DNA of 64,000 nucleotides from Chionoecetes opilio (GCA_016584305.1 JACEEZ010022611.1:96984-160983), one strand, 5' to 3'. Shown: positions 26,115 to 39,485, numbered from the stretch's first letter. Numbers and translations are program-made. The notes: generated by a model not told the origin, from the sequence alone.

Positions 26115-26855
26115 TGCCACAGCAGAGTCCATACAGGCTTCCTCAATGTAGGACACCAGTTCAGCAAGGGCTATGCCGTGATTTACGACGTCATTGTTCA
26201 TCTCATCCTCATTCATCTTCGTGCCTCTAGCTTTGTTGTACAGGGAGGCTAGACACTTCACATGGTACTTGGCCTCTTGTGCTATAAGATCTCTTCCACT
26301 TAGTTCAGCCAACAGTGTTTTGTCCTCTAGTTGCAGGGCACATTTCCTGACACGGGCATCAAGATCAAAGGTGGAAGCCTCGTGCAGAGTCTCCTTACCC
26401 GCCTGTCCGTCACAAAAGAAACACTTGTAAACTGAAGATTGTGGCTGGTCTACACTCTGACGGGTGTACATCCTTGGGACATCTGCACTGTGCTCACAGG
26501 AGGTTTTCCTCTTCTCGGCTCGAAACAGTTGGGTTTTGTTGTATTCGAGTCTACACGAATCATGCCACCTGGCTCTGTGGTGCTCGAATGCTGCTTGAAT
26601 GCCCTCACCATCATCCAGTTTGGAGAGATCTATAGTCTTTGGCAGGCATCCAATCTTGCTGAAGGCGAGGAGATTGTCTGCAAGAGTCTGGTACCCAGAA
26701 CCACCGGTGCTACTCTTTGATTCAGCTGGACAGCATAGCTTCTCAGAGGTGTCTTTCTGACATAGCACACACTGGTCCCAATGCGTCAGACATAGAAGAT
26801 GTGTACCAGATGAGCCTGGCTGTTGGGGATCCAACACCATAAAACGTTTGGCCAT
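26115..26855 (-). pseudogene. N-terminal part of GCDTVS-family gene, truncated by LTR element
   Basis: ATG at 26855 starts MAKRFMVLDPQQPG. A first Cys pair (CVLCQKDTSEKLCC, residues about 29-42) is followed by RARWHDSCRLEY (residues about 94-105), a second pair CFFCDGQAG (about 145-153) and AKYHVKCLASLYNKARG (about 193-209). The paired CxxC and HxxxC pattern looks like two zinc-binding modules and is paralogous to that in 18210-19662. The frame runs to residue 247 (DSAVAP), where the LTR begins. The Pro codon is followed on the far side by VFKLIDL, so the host frame was intact when the LTR element arrived. Confidence 0.78.
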
Positions 26856-27328
26856 TGTCAGTCAGTCAGAATACATTTAGGGTACAGCCACCAAATGCAA
26901 CCACCACCGTGACCTGAAAGAAGAAATAACATAATTAAGATATGCACAATGTCTCAGCTCTAGTACATATGTAGCAAGACAGATCTGTCAGATATGATAC
27001 ACATGACAAGGAAGAAAAACGTTATTTGCGTCCCTGTTAGGCCACCATACATAATTGTGTTAAAGTCCATGTGAGGCCTATGCATAACATGTCAATAACA
27101 ACTGATACATAGATCCACTGGAATGTGTTTTGCACCAACCATACTTGATATAGTTCAACTTATGGGCGAAAATAATAAATTGTGGCTGCCATTTTGTAAA
27201 ATGGCCGCCAAAGCTACCATGGGACAAATATGCGATGTCCCTATATCCAAAAATATTTCCAAGGGTATGTCCTAACTGTGTGCCAAATGCCATGCTTTTA
27301 TCATCAAACCCACAATTCGGTCGAAATA

Positions 27329-27979
27329 TCTATAATATTATAAGCGAAAGAGTGTGTATGTGTATGTCTGCGTGTGTGTGTGTGTGTGTGTGTGTGCTAT
27401 AGGTTCCGCCCCCCGTGGCGCAATCCCATCATATGGCACAGTTTTGAAACCAGGTTGACCAGAGGAAGGTTTTAAGGCCATTTTGGGGATGATCCGATCA
27501 CTTTTTTTCTCCTTTTTTTTAGCAGCCTATTAGCGAGAATTGTGAAAAAAAAGTGGGTTGCGAGAATTGAGGAAACCTTGATGTGGGGTGATGGGTAATG
27601 GGTGTGGGGTGATGGGTGAGTGAATGGGTGGGGGGTGATGGGTTGGGGGTGATGGGTGATGGGTGAGGGAATAGGTGGGGGGTGATGGGTAGTGGGTGAG
27701 TGAATGGGTGTATGGTGATGGGTAATGGGTGAGTGAATGGGTGCGGGGTGATGGGTAATGGGTGAGTGAATGGGTGGGGGGTAATGGGTAATGGGTAAGT
27801 GAATGGGTTGGGGGTGATGTGAATGGGTTGGCGTTAATACATACATTTCTACATCCATGATATAAGGAAAGTTAGAAGGGGCTATCTGGAGAGTCTGTGT
27901 TTGGTGGGCCGAAGGCTCACCAATAGCCCTCCGCAGGAGCTAGCCCAAAAGGCCGCCCGGAGGGCGGCTTTGCGGCTAG
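27329..27979 (+). mobile_element. non-autonomous Helitron (651 bp)
   Basis: It starts TCTATAATATTATAAGCG (27329) and ends TTTGCGGCTAG (27979), between host A (27328) and T (27980). A GC hairpin (CGCCCGGAGGGCG) precedes the end. It contains a short (TG)n tract, the GTGATGGGTAATGGG-type minisatellite (27590-27820) and the two conserved blocks. It sits inside the right inverted repeat of the 21.1-28.0 kb element: removing it joins GATATGTGATA to TTTCGACC, in line with the left repeat. Confidence 0.88.
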
Positions 27980-28010
27980 TATCACATATCTGCTCCACTA
28001 TAGATATAGA

Positions 28011-28310
28011 TATTTGTGTGAGACCTTTGCTTTTTGTAGGACAGTTACCAATATCTATCTACTCTTCATTATGTTAGTATTCAACTGTTATATTATTTTG
28101 TTGTGCATACTCGTAATACTGTATTTCATCGTATTCTAGTGTTAGGCTTCACAAAATACACAGCATGACTACATTTCCGTCAACACTAGTAACAGACTCA
28201 GCAGGGCGGTAATGGCCTCACTAAGAAGAAATGACAGGCTGGGCGCCATAAGAGTCCACACAGCGAAAGACAAAGTGACTTAATGTAATAGTTAAAGAAA
28301 TATGATTTCT
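28011..28310. other. no recognisable gene
   Basis: This is AT-rich sequence without motifs. Confidence 0.5.
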
Positions 28311-28312
28311 TT

Positions 28313-28529
<217 letters not shown>

Positions 28530-29280
28530 TGTTGGGGATATTGAAGATTCATTGGGCTGGTTTATGTAGATTTGTCCGAATTTTGTTTATATATGCATGT
28601 TTTCCAAAGAAATGTTTGTGATGCGAGGAATAACTTTCATGAGTCGATTATTGATTTGGATACAAGGGTTATCCAATAACTAGAGTGATACGTACCACGA
28701 AATGTATCATTGATCAGCTTGTCTTTCGTTCTTCCTTCCTTGCTGTGTCGTTCATCAGGCAAAGAACAAGTCTGCGGCGCCTCATGTTTGCGCCAGAGCT
28801 CAGTACAGATGCCGATGTTCGCCTTTGTACATCCTAAATATCAAACACTTTGTCTTTGTCGTTGCTTTCATTGTCAAGGCTTGCCCGCTCCCTGGCGGCC
28901 GCAGGGACATGGGTGGTGAGGGTGTCGGGGCGATGCAGGTCCTAGCGTTATATTCCATGCCATGTTTTTATCACAAAGTCTTGTTCCGCGACTCCTCGCG
29001 CTGTTAGTTATGATTGTTTCCCGGAAAGTCAAAGTCCCGCCAGCCAAATGTCTCGCCACACAAATAGAAAAAAGCTTCGGGAAAAATGTAACTCACTCAA
29101 CCGGTGGACTTTTTATGTAGATTTATGTAGATATTCATGTATATATTACATCGGATGTAAAATTTTGGGCTGTGTGGGAATATACATAATATTATAACGT
29201 CGCCATTATATTACTGTGCGGCAGAAATGTATAACTGAAGATACATATACAAACAGATGTAATGAGAGTGTGTGTGTGTG
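28530..29280. other. no recognisable gene
   Basis: This is unique-looking sequence with a GC-richer patch at about 28740-28960. Short frames lack motifs and splice framework. Confidence 0.5.
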
Positions 29281-29539
29281 TGTTATTCACCCATGGTATT
29301 GTCCACGCGAGCGGGCGCGCGATCGCCAGTTTCACCCTCCCGGTGAGAGCTTGGAGCTCATTATTACCGATCTTTGGGGTAATGTTGGAACCTCACACAC
29401 CACACACTCCCATTCCATTGCTCAAGAGGGACAGTAACCGCCCGAGTTTGTCAGTGAAAAATCTCTGTGAACAGTTAGGATTCGAACCGGTTACCACAGA
29501 ATGGAAGGCCAGCACGCTATCAACTGGACCATCGGGACG

Positions 29540-29540
<1 letters not shown>
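29281..29540 (-). mobile_element. tRNA-derived SINE, family S1, with (CA)n tail
   Basis: On the reverse strand the head reads GATGGTCCAGTTGATAGCG (A-box-like), then GGTTCGAATCC (B box) about 30 bp on: an RNA polymerase III split promoter. The body has conserved blocks (TTACTGTCCCTCTTGAGC, GGTAATAATGAGCTCC, GGGAGGGTGAAACTG) shared with 32513-32719. It ends CATGGGTGAATAACAC running into (CA)n. Further (TG)n (29543-29591) lies on the head side. Confidence 0.72.
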
Positions 29541-29591
<51 letters not shown>

Positions 29592-29592
<1 letters not shown>

Positions 29593-30285
29593 GTTGAAGC
29601 AGGACTTTCTTTTGCTGCTGTGTCAAGGGAGAGAAAGAATATATACATTTTTGGCGGGGGAAGCATGGCTTCAATCAAGGCTTCTTGCACATGCAATTAT
29701 TGTTTTGTTTATCTGAGGCAAGTTTTTTACAGCAAAGTATAGGTAGCCTATATCATCTCCCTTTGAGCAATACTGTATAGTGTATGTATGTATGCATGTA
29801 TTTGAAAGGTTAAGGTGGAAGTCAAAGGCATATGTCAGAGCATACATCGCTGGGGGTGCTGATTTCCTAATACAGTACATCGTAGTAAACAGTGTTAAGA
29901 AATAAATCTTGTCACTAATGCAAAATCAGAACACCCATATAAAAAGTCAAACGGATATCCTCAATCTTCACACGTCAAGCTATAAATTAAATCAATATCA
30001 TAACGCCAGACAAGACTGATAACCATGATAGTAACGTCAATACTAACAACATATGATAGTAAATAGCAACTCACATGTCTAGTTCGAACTGAAGGAACAT
30101 TTATGTTCCTACGAGTCTTTTCGTCTCCACCTCGACTCTGTACATCACGGTGACGCAATACACTGTTTTACTGCTTCACCCTAATGGCAGGAGAAATATT
30201 GTGACCCTCGTAAAATGTGATGAATGGAACACAATGGCCGCGCGGACTGCTTTCCATCAGGTAGTGGAGCGCGTGATAATGCCAT
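29592..30285. other. no recognisable gene
   Basis: AT-rich; nothing assignable. Confidence 0.5.
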
Positions 30286-30951
<666 letters not shown>

Positions 30952-30954
<3 letters not shown>

Positions 30955-31902
30955 CTTATCACATCACACAATATTATGCCTCCATTGTCATTAAAAGGTC
31001 AATCAATTCAACGTGTGCCTCATACAAAATTTCTAGGAATTAATATTGACGAGAACTTAAACTGGAGCTTTCACATTAATCAAGTTTGTCTGAAATTATC
31101 TAAAATATGTGGTATATTGTATAGGGTCCGCCATCAACTTACAACTGAATCTATGTTAAGTATATATTATACATTGTGTTACCCTCACTTGATTTATTGC
31201 GTTTCCATATGGGGTTGTACATGGCCATCTTTCCTAAATAAATTGATAATAGCCCAAAATAAAATCATGAGATGCATTCTATTTATGGGAAAATTTGCTT
31301 CCACAAATCATATATATCCTCAGCTCAATATATTACATTTCAAATTAATTATAAAATATTTCATAATGTTGCTTATTTATAAAAACATTAAACTCTACCC
31401 AGGAAATAAGGTTTTCGATTTCGTCGGAAATATTTATAATATTAGGGGTAATAGTATTAATTTAGTGTGTCCACAGTTTCGTACGTCCCTCTATAATAAA
31501 AGTGTGTTGTGTGAAGGTCCTCAGATATGGAATTCTCTTCCTATTGCAATAAAAAGTCTGATGGAGGCTGGAAATTTACTACAATTGAAGAAGAAAATAA
31601 AGACTTATTTATTAAATAGTCAAAATACTTTATAAACTTGTGTTGAAACTGTGTCGATTGTCTGTATTTGCTTAGAAATGTTTTTTTCATATAAATTTTT
31701 TTTTTGGTGTTATTCATATTGTATAGTTTGTCACTTATAATGCCTGTACTACTGAACAACCAATTAGTTACGATTTTGTCTGTCTAAAGAGCTTATGCTC
31801 GACAGACCGTGCCATCATTACGTTTTTGTTTTTATATATTCAATTATATTCGTGTGCTTTTGTAATGGCAATAAATTACTTACTTACTTACTTACTTACT
31901 TA
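30952..31902 (+). mobile_element. 5'-truncated LINE fragment with (TTAC)n 3' tail
   Basis: A reverse-transcriptase C-terminal region, a 3' UTR and the terminus AATAAATTACTTACTTAC are present, preceded and followed directly by (CA)n arrays. The same unit with the same left boundary recurs at 49070-49962. The tetranucleotide TTAC tail is typical of LINEs that prime on or template simple repeats. Confidence 0.8.
30976..31635 (+). CDS. LINE ORF2 C-terminal fragment (thumb and post-RT region)
   Basis: This 219-aa open frame has TKFLGINIDENLNWSFHI near its start, the post-catalytic motif found after the FADD box in Jockey/CR1-type non-LTR reverse transcriptases. PHLIYCVSIWG follows (about residues 75-85), and then GPQIWNSLP (about residues 181-189) near the end. 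The catalytic FADD box and endonuclease are absent, so it is a truncated copy. It is uninterrupted, unlike its sister at 49 kb. The start Met is only the first in the frame; the real ORF would begin far upstream. Confidence 0.8.
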   Translation: MPPLSLKGQSIQRVPHTKFLGINIDENLNWSFHINQVCLKLSKICGILYRVRHQLTTESMLSIYYTLCYPHLIYCVSIWGCTWPSFLNKLIIAQNKIMRCILFMGKFASTNHIYPQLNILHFKLIIKYFIMLLIYKNIKLYPGNKVFDFVGNIYNIRGNSINLVCPQFRTSLYNKSVLCEGPQIWNSLPIAIKSLMEAGNLLQLKKKIKTYLLNSQNTL

Positions 31903-32512
31903 CACACACACACACACACAACACACACACACACATACACAAGCACACACACACACCTTACATACACACACACTCCATACACACACACACACACACACAC
32001 ACAACACACACACACACACCATACACACCATAGACGCATACACACACACAAACGCACACATAAACACAAACACACAGTCACACACACACAACACAACAAC
32101 ACACACACACACACACACACACAACACACACACACACACACATACACACACACACACAACCATACCACACACCACCATGCACCACGCACACACACAACAC
32201 ACCATACACACACACACACACACACACCATACTCACACACCCACACCACCACAACCATACACACACACACACACACCACACCCACCCACACAACACACAC
32301 ACACACACATACACACACACACACGGCACACACACACACACGACACACACGACACACACACACGACACACCACACACGGACACACACGCACACACACATT
32401 TCACACATACGCACACACGCAAACACACACGCACGCACACATGCACGCACACATGCACACACACACCACACCCACACACACACACAAGACACACACACAC
32501 ACACACACACGT
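31903..32512. repeat. (CA)n-rich compound microsatellite
   Basis: About 600 bp of CA dinucleotides with many TACA, CACG and CACCA variants; degraded compared with 30286-30951. Not coding. Confidence 0.95.
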
Positions 32513-32715
32513 TAGTGGGTTAGAGCGTCCGGAATCATTTTGTGGAATGAGAAATTCGAGCAGTTACTGTCCCCCTTGAGCAAGGGGATGGGGATGTGTG
32601 GTGTGTGAGGTCCCACCATTACCCTAAGATTGGTAATAATGAACTCCAAGCTCGCCGCGGGAGGGTGAAACTGCAGATCGCGAGTCAGCTCGCGTGGACA
32701 AGACCATGGGTGAAT

Positions 32716-32719
<4 letters not shown>
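32513..32719 (+). mobile_element. SINE family S1, second copy
   Basis: The head GTGGGTTAGAGCGTCCGG resembles an A box. The B-box region is mostly deleted. Blocks TTACTGTCCCCCTTGAGC, GGTAATAATGAACTCC and GGGAGGGTGAAACTG align with 29281-29540. It ends CATGGGTGAATGACAC into (CA)n. Confidence 0.68.
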
Positions 32720-32782
<63 letters not shown>

Positions 32783-32810
32783 GAAACAAACACACACACA
32801 CACACACACG
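32718..32810. repeat. (CA)n tail of SINE S1
   Basis: A CA array with one AAAGAAACAAA interruption, continuous with the SINE 3' end. Confidence 0.92.
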
Positions 32811-34398
32811 TTACATACCATCCAAAGCTGGTTTTTTTCAATCTGGTTTTTTTTCATTACATGTACGATAAGTGATTAATATTCTTTTATTTGCGTTATT
32901 CCATTTGATACGATTGCATTTTCCCCTTCTATTTCGTTAAGTTCATTGTTGTTGTTGTTTTTTGCGTTGTGATGATAATACTTGATAAAACAACCCAGGA
33001 AGCATCATTATTGGCTTGAGAGGAGAATTGGGCATAGTTACTTTATTAGTTAGACGAAGCCTTATCTATTCATTATTATTATTATCATTATTATTTTTTT
33101 TGTTCACTGGTCGCGTCAAGCCCACCCTCACCATTAGAATTATACCAGGAATCAGTATACACAGTAAATACTTCCTGTTACCATTGGAGTCACGCTGAAA
33201 TATTACATGAAAACAGTATATGGGGTGAAATATACATAATGACCCGAACAACGGGTATATCCCTAAAGGTTCGGTTATTTTCCCTCGTGACTACAATACT
33301 GTATTACTACATTTTTTTTTATCATCAAATACACATGAGTGGCAAGATAATCAACCCGCTACGTGTAACTGTGTAGCAACGATTCCGTACTTTGTTATAG
33401 GTTAATTAGGTAATATTAATGTGGTTACTGGCGTTGGTAGCTCAGTGAAGGCTTGTCAGAGTATTGCGTTAGCGGGAAAAACGGGCATATCGCAACAAGA
33501 TATTAACCTAGCAAGGTAAGCATGAATTAGTAGTAGTTGCGGTAGTAGTAGTAAGCTTTTTATTATACTGAAGGGACCAATAAATACACAATAATAATGG
33601 AATAGAAGAGACTCACACAACTCCAGAGTATAGAGATAAATAAAGTAATGGAATATTTGCCTCGTGTAATCGGTAAGACATGGCGTAAAGAGTTAGAAAG
33701 AAAAAAGTTGAAGTACGTATAGGCTGTTACCTTCCTCTTTTCCTGCCCCCGAACCCTCCTTTGCTGACTTGTGCGCACACCCGGCCAAACAATCCACCTC
33801 CACATTAACAAGTATCAAGTGGAATAGACTTTGCAATACCTCAAACATTAATGTATTCTAGTGTTATTTTTAATTCCATGACATAATTTTTGGTGTTTTG
33901 CAACCGAAACGCCTTTACGCTGATTACGATTCAACTTTTACTACATTTATATTGTTTATATTTTTCTTCTAAAAGGTAAACAGAATATCTGACACTCGAA
34001 TTGAATAGTCAAATTTTTGTTGTATGTTTAGGTTTTTGTTTGGTAATAATTTTAGTTTTTTATGCAGATGGAAACATGTATTGGATAGCAGCCACAATAC
34101 TATTTATTTTCATGTTTTCTGTTTATTTTGTATGTTAATAACTTATTACTGTGATGGAGGATGTACTATTTACCCAAGATATTAATTTCTTGAATATATC
34201 AAATAATTGCAAATCGGAAATTAAAGGTTAATAATCTTAATGTAGCCTATTGATTATTATGATTTTTTATCGGCTGAAAATATAATATATTGCACTGTAG
34301 TGTTGTGAAGTAAAGACAAAGTTAAGTGTATTTTAAGTAGATTTTATGTGAATTATAAGTATATAATATTAATAAGTAAGGTGACCGCTTCTACGTTA
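32811..34398. other. no recognisable gene
   Basis: About 1.6 kb of AT-rich unique-looking sequence with a small (TAG)n patch near 33527-33552. No frame has a recognisable motif. Confidence 0.55.
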
Positions 34399-34400
34399 CT

Positions 34401-34404
34401 GTGT

Positions 34405-34495
<91 letters not shown>

Positions 34496-34516
34496 TGTGT
34501 GTGTGTGAGTGTGTGT
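34401..34516. repeat. (TG)n, LINE 3' tail on the reverse strand
   Basis: About 110 bp of TG directly follow the LINE 3' UTR when read on the reverse strand as (CA)n. Confidence 0.95.
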
Positions 34517-34604
34517 GAATAGAATATAGTTATTTGCTCAGACTTTATGAAAAGTATGGAGCACAGCCCTTGTGTAATATATGTACACATTCATAACAAA
34601 AACA

Positions 34605-37600
34605 TCATCTAAACAGCTTAATCAAAGCATTTACAAATTGTGCTAAATTTGTTAATAATATCAAATTTTTGCTCTGCATCAGCATTGTAAATTTAGAGTG
34701 ATTTGGGTGTAACCTGTAATACTCTGGTATGTATCTGCTTCTTAACTGAATAGTGTCCTCATTTCGACATTGTAACAGAACATGATATTCGTCTCCTAGT
34801 TGTCCGTCATTTCATTGAGTACAATAACGCTCTTCCCTGCTTATTTGACTATGTCTTTCAGTAATAATTGGCAGCTGATTATTTCCTGTGCGGAATTTAG
34901 TTAGAGAGATACGATTAGCTTTATTTAGTTTGGCTAAATCCTCTTCAATCCCATAAACTTCTTTATACATCTTATAGCTACTGCAAATGCCTCTGCTTGT
35001 TACATTTATATACCAAGTTGTTATCCATATATCTTTTAATTTCTGTTCCATGGCTTTCAACCAGTTTGGGTTGTTAATAGTTTGCGTCATCCACCTACTG
35101 GGAAACCACACTCAATACATATATTCTTTATACATTCTAGCCATGGCGATATATAAACACCACTTGTGTGTAGTTGCAATAAACAGATGTACATTACATA
35201 ACTTAATTTTGTTTGTTTTCTCATAATCAATTTAGACCAGTAATGAATCATCCTACACTTAATAGTTATTTCAAGTGGATACACCCCTAGTTCTCCATCT
35301 ATAATAATATAAGCGAAAGTGTGTCTGTCTGTCTGTCTGTGTGTGTGTGTGTGTGTGTGTGTGGTATACGTACCGCCCCCCGTGGCACAATCCCCTCATA
35401 TGGCACAGTTTTGGAACCGAGTCAAGCAGGGAAAGTTTTTAAGCCCACTTATAGGATGATCCGATCACTTTTTGTTTTCTTTTTTTTAGCAGCCTATTAG
35501 CGAAAATTGTGAAAAACGTGGGTTGCGAGAATTGAGGAAACCTTGATGTAGGGTGATGGGTAATGGGTGAGTGAATGGGTGGGGTGATGGTTAATAAGTG
35601 TGGGGTGATGGGTGAGTGAATGGGTGGGGTGTGATGGGTTGGGGGTGATGGGTGATTGGTGAGGGAATAGGTGGGGGGTGATGGGTAATGGGTGAGTGAA
35701 TGGGTGTGTGGTGATGGGTAATGGGTGAGTGAATGGGTGGGGGGTGATGGGTAATGGGTGAGTGAATGGGTTGGGGGTGGTGTGAATGGGTTGGCGTTAA
35801 TACGTACATTTCTACATCCATGAAGTTAGAAGGGGCTATCTGGAGAGTCTGTGTTTGGTGGGCCTTCGGCCCTCCAAACACAGGTGATGGGCCAATGGCC
35901 CACCAATAGCCCTCCGCAGGAGCTAGCCAAAAAGTCCGCCCGGAGGGTGGCTTTGCGGCTAGTATACAATATCGGTGCTAGTATATCTGTGTACATACAA
36001 AATATGTTTCAGAAATATCATTTGTAATAGTTCTACCTCCCGTATGATATTATCACCCCAGACTTCACAACCGTATGTTAATACGGGTACAACCATAGTG
36101 TTAAACAATTGAATTTGAAAGTTAACTGGCAAGTCATATTTGCGTGAGGTGCCAATTAGCGCGTACAAGGCCCTCGTTGCTTGTTCCTTTAATTCCAACT
36201 CCCCCTTCCTAATTAAACAATATACCTATGTATTTATACTCGCTAACTACCTCTAATTCCTCACCACCAAATTTGAAATTGTAATTACTTGTTTGTACTT
36301 GACCTCGGCTAAACACTACAATTTTAGTCTTACTACCATTAACTTTTAATTCCACTCGGAACAATAACTATGAAGAGCTGTTAGTGCCTGTTTCATGTTT
36401 GCCTCACTACTACATAGTACTACTGTTTCGTCTGCATACATCAAAACTAATGAACTTAAATAAACATTCAGAAGATCATTATCGAAATCTAAATAGTTAC
36501 AATTACATTCAATAAGCTTTTCTTGTAAGTCATTAACATAATAAGCAAAGAGCAGTGGCGATAGGTTTTCTCCCTGTCTCACACCCGTGTTACACGTATA
36601 AGTGTCTGACAGTTGTTGATCCAGCATTATGCAAGACTTAATATTATTGTACATACTATGAACAACCTTCAACAATTTACCGTTAATACCATCCCTAACA
36701 AGCTTATACCATAAACCTTCTCTCCACACCATATCAAATGCCTTTTTGTAGTCTACAAACAAACAAAACAATTTTCTCTTCTTCCACTTAAACAAGTCAA
36801 TAACACATTTGAGCAAAAACATGTGGTCCAGGGTAGAATATTCCTGCCTAAAACCTGTCTGCGTTTCATTAATTATATGATTAGCCACAGAATATTTTTT
36901 AAGGCGATCGTTCAGAATGGATGTAAATAATTTTCCCAAACAGCTTAACAAAGTAATTCCCCTGTAATTGTTCGTGTCGTTAGCGTCTCTCTTGTTCTTG
37001 TATAACGGCACTATTACCCCCGTCGCCCACTCTGATGGAAAAACACCCGTATCCAATATCTTATTGAATAGTTTGAAGTATAAGGGACACAGTAATTCTT
37101 GCGTGCATTTAATGTATTCATTAATTATATTATCAACACCAGGAGATTTTATATTTTTTAGCTTACTTATGCATTATTTATCTCATCAGAAGTGATAGGA
37201 CTATTAAAAAAAGGCGAGTTGTTCTCACCAATGATTTCATAGTTAATGTCCTCGTTATTATAGTCGTCATCATCGGTAAATAGCAATCTAAAATGGTCGT
37301 AAAACTCGTCAAGTATAATCTTGCTCTCTTTGCTACTTTGATCACCTTTTAATATTTTCCAATATAACTTTGGATCTTTACTTCTGACTTCTCTTAGTTG
37401 TTTTACTATATTGATATTTTCTTTATTCTTCGCCCTTGTTATTTCTTTCTTGTATTTCTTACTTTTCTCTATCATAGCGTTATACGTAGTGACACTTTTA
37501 TGTTTGTTATGTTTATTTTTAGCTTTGTGGTATACTTTTCTAGCAATAAAGCACTGTTTGTCATATCCTTCATATTAGCATTATTACTCTTTTTTATATA

Positions 37601-38674
37601 TTTGCTCCTACTACTCTGAAAAAATCTTTAAAGCTGGTTCTACTAACACAAGTTTTAACTGGTGAGTTATGTCATCCACAGTCATGTCATCCACTCCGTC
37701 AAGCAGCTCATTCACTCTGTTACCATCCACACTTTCCACGTACTCACTCTTTCTCTCATTTTTCCATCTTCGCGGTCTTACACAGGATACTTCTTCAATC
37801 AGTGATTCGCTTCACTACTCTCTTTACACGCTTGTCTCACCAGGCAAGAAAATTCTAACACAGTCTGTATACCACAGTGTACATCGGAATACAATGGACC
37901 GAATTCTAATACCTTACATTTTTTCACATGCTTAACAATATTGTGCGTACCGATAACGTAATCAATAGTTGTATTGTAGGTGGTAGTGTATTTTCCAATC
38001 CCCATATCATAACCAATTCTACCGTTAAATATAACAACATAATTATTTTTACACATTTCAACTAATTTCTTACCGTAAGAGCTTCTGTCAGATGTACCAT
38101 CCTGATTGAATCTATTCTGTAAACAACCTGAGGAACTTAAAACACAATTAACATCAATTTCTGTTGGTAGATTACTAACTAAATCCTCACTGATTTGAGC
38201 AACGTCAGACAAAGTGCCAGTATGGGCGTGAAAGTCACCACATACAACATGAAAACAGTCAGAATTAGATAGAAATAATTCATCAAGCTCATCAAAGTGT
38301 TGTGGCCTCCCATACCGTGAGTGACTGGGAGGAATGTAAACACACGTAATAAACAAATTTTTCTCTAAACCAACCTAGCGTCCATATACGCATACAGATA
38401 GTAAGGTTTCATCACTACTTTTGATTTCTTTCCAACTAAAATTCATAGCGTTTCTTACAGCAATTAAGAGACCTCCGGATTTATATCTACTTAAGGCGTT
38501 CCTGTTCTTATAGACAATATAAAATCCACTATTTTCCATAACATTCCTTAAGTTGTTCATATCGGCATCATCACACTTGCTTTCACACATGCACACTACA
38601 TCATAGTTCATGATAAACACAATAAACTCTTTTAATGATAATTTATATTTTAACCCGCAAACATTGATCATCAA
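34605..38674 (-). pseudogene. LINE ORF2: AP endonuclease + reverse transcriptase, interrupted by a Helitron
   Basis: The endonuclease begins MMINVCGLKYK with MCESK (metal-binding Glu). After an in-frame TAG (38377-38375) it continues FITCVYIPP and VVCGDFHAHTG, where most relatives have GDFNAHTG. The reverse transcriptase (37056-36346) shows NNYRGITLLSC, FVDYKKAFDMVW (motif A), TGVRQGENLSPLLFA (motif B) and MYADETVVL at motif C, where the usual YADD has become YADE. The post-RT part (36198-35959) reads VPVLTYGCEVWG and DIVY, resumes after the Helitron as GELGVYPLEI, and ends HPNHSKF...LIKLFR with TGA at 34607-34605. Family clade is not assigned. Stops, frame shifts and the altered catalytic residue make it inactive as written. 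Confidence 0.82.
35298..35962 (+). mobile_element. non-autonomous Helitron (665 bp) inside LINE ORF2
   Basis: It starts TCTATAATAATATAAGCG (35298) and ends GCGGCTAG (35962), between A (35297) and T (35963). Removing it rejoins the LINE codons to read DIVYGELGVYP without gain or loss, proving the precise A/T insertion. It contains (TG)n (35339-35363), the GGTGATGGGTAATGGG minisatellite (about 35550-35800), conserved blocks and an extra duplicated segment (GTGATGGGCCAATGGCCCA) before the 3' hairpin. Confidence 0.92.
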
Positions 38675-39485
38675 AATGTTAATGCTTAAACTCTGAGTGG
38701 TCGTTATGTTGGTCGTAAGACCTTGTGGAATGGCCCTGCGTGAGTGTGTCGTGGTCTGCTTACGCGTATTACTGCGTGTGTGTTCAAGACTATTGCTTGT
38801 TTGAGTCGATGTAGTGCCTTGTTGAGGTGGTGTGTCTCTGTTGTGTCACTTCTGGGTGTTGTGTTTGGTATAGGTACTGCACTACATGTAGGTGGTATGG
38901 ATTATATATAAGCTGTTTGACTCACAGTGTTGTATGCAGAGTACTGAACGAGCGCTGGATAGTGCTGTAATCCCGCGCCATCCTACTTCACCAGGTGATC
39001 CAGTTTGAGACGTTTCCAATCAGGTGAATCGATGCCGACCTTGGGCTATATTCAAGAATGCTCGTCAAATCCCGGCCGGTGGAGATTTTCCACCGTCGTA
39101 CCTCCACTGGTCTTATCTACAAGAACTGCCCCGACTGGTGGATATTTGACAGGTGTACCAACACAAGCGAGCCCAAAGCGGCATCAGTATTTTGACTGTT
39201 TTATACATATCTAATACATTTTACTAGTGAAATTTATCATTTCTGACATTAAAATAATAGCTAAGTTAGTGTTCGCCACTTGTCTGAGGCGTTGGTGCAG
39301 AAAAAATTGGCCTGAGTGATGCGTGCGAGTACATTTGAACGGCCCGCCACCACTGCTCCACACAATGGCCACCTCCAATCTCCCGCCGCCGCCTGGCTTC
39401 CTCACAAGTTCACACACCTATATAAGGCCTCCTGGACCTGATTTTACCTTAATGATGACACATGTGCATTCACAGTGTATGGCTG

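Larger units (their letters stand above)
21110..28010 (-). mobile_element. inverted-repeat-bounded element carrying a GCDTVS-family gene, with nested LTR element and Helitron
   Basis: About 150-200 bp at 21110-21270 recurs inverted at 27180-27328 and, beyond the Helitron, at about 27980-28010. Shared blocks include GAAGCAGATATGTGA, ATTGTGGGTTTGA, TTTTTGGATATA and ATGGCGGCCATT. The outer end of the repeat begins near TAGT on both sides (CATAGTAGTGAAGC; CTATAGTGGAGC), echoing the TAGT start of the copy B element. No clear target duplication is visible. Between the repeats lies the reverse-strand gene (26855 to 21835), itself split by an LTR retrotransposon. The total is inflated by about 3.8 kb of nested insertions. 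Confidence 0.65.

Noticed and set aside
31795..32523. Open frames of 200-240 aa across the second CA array
   Set aside because: Same reason: simple-sequence DNA with no domain.
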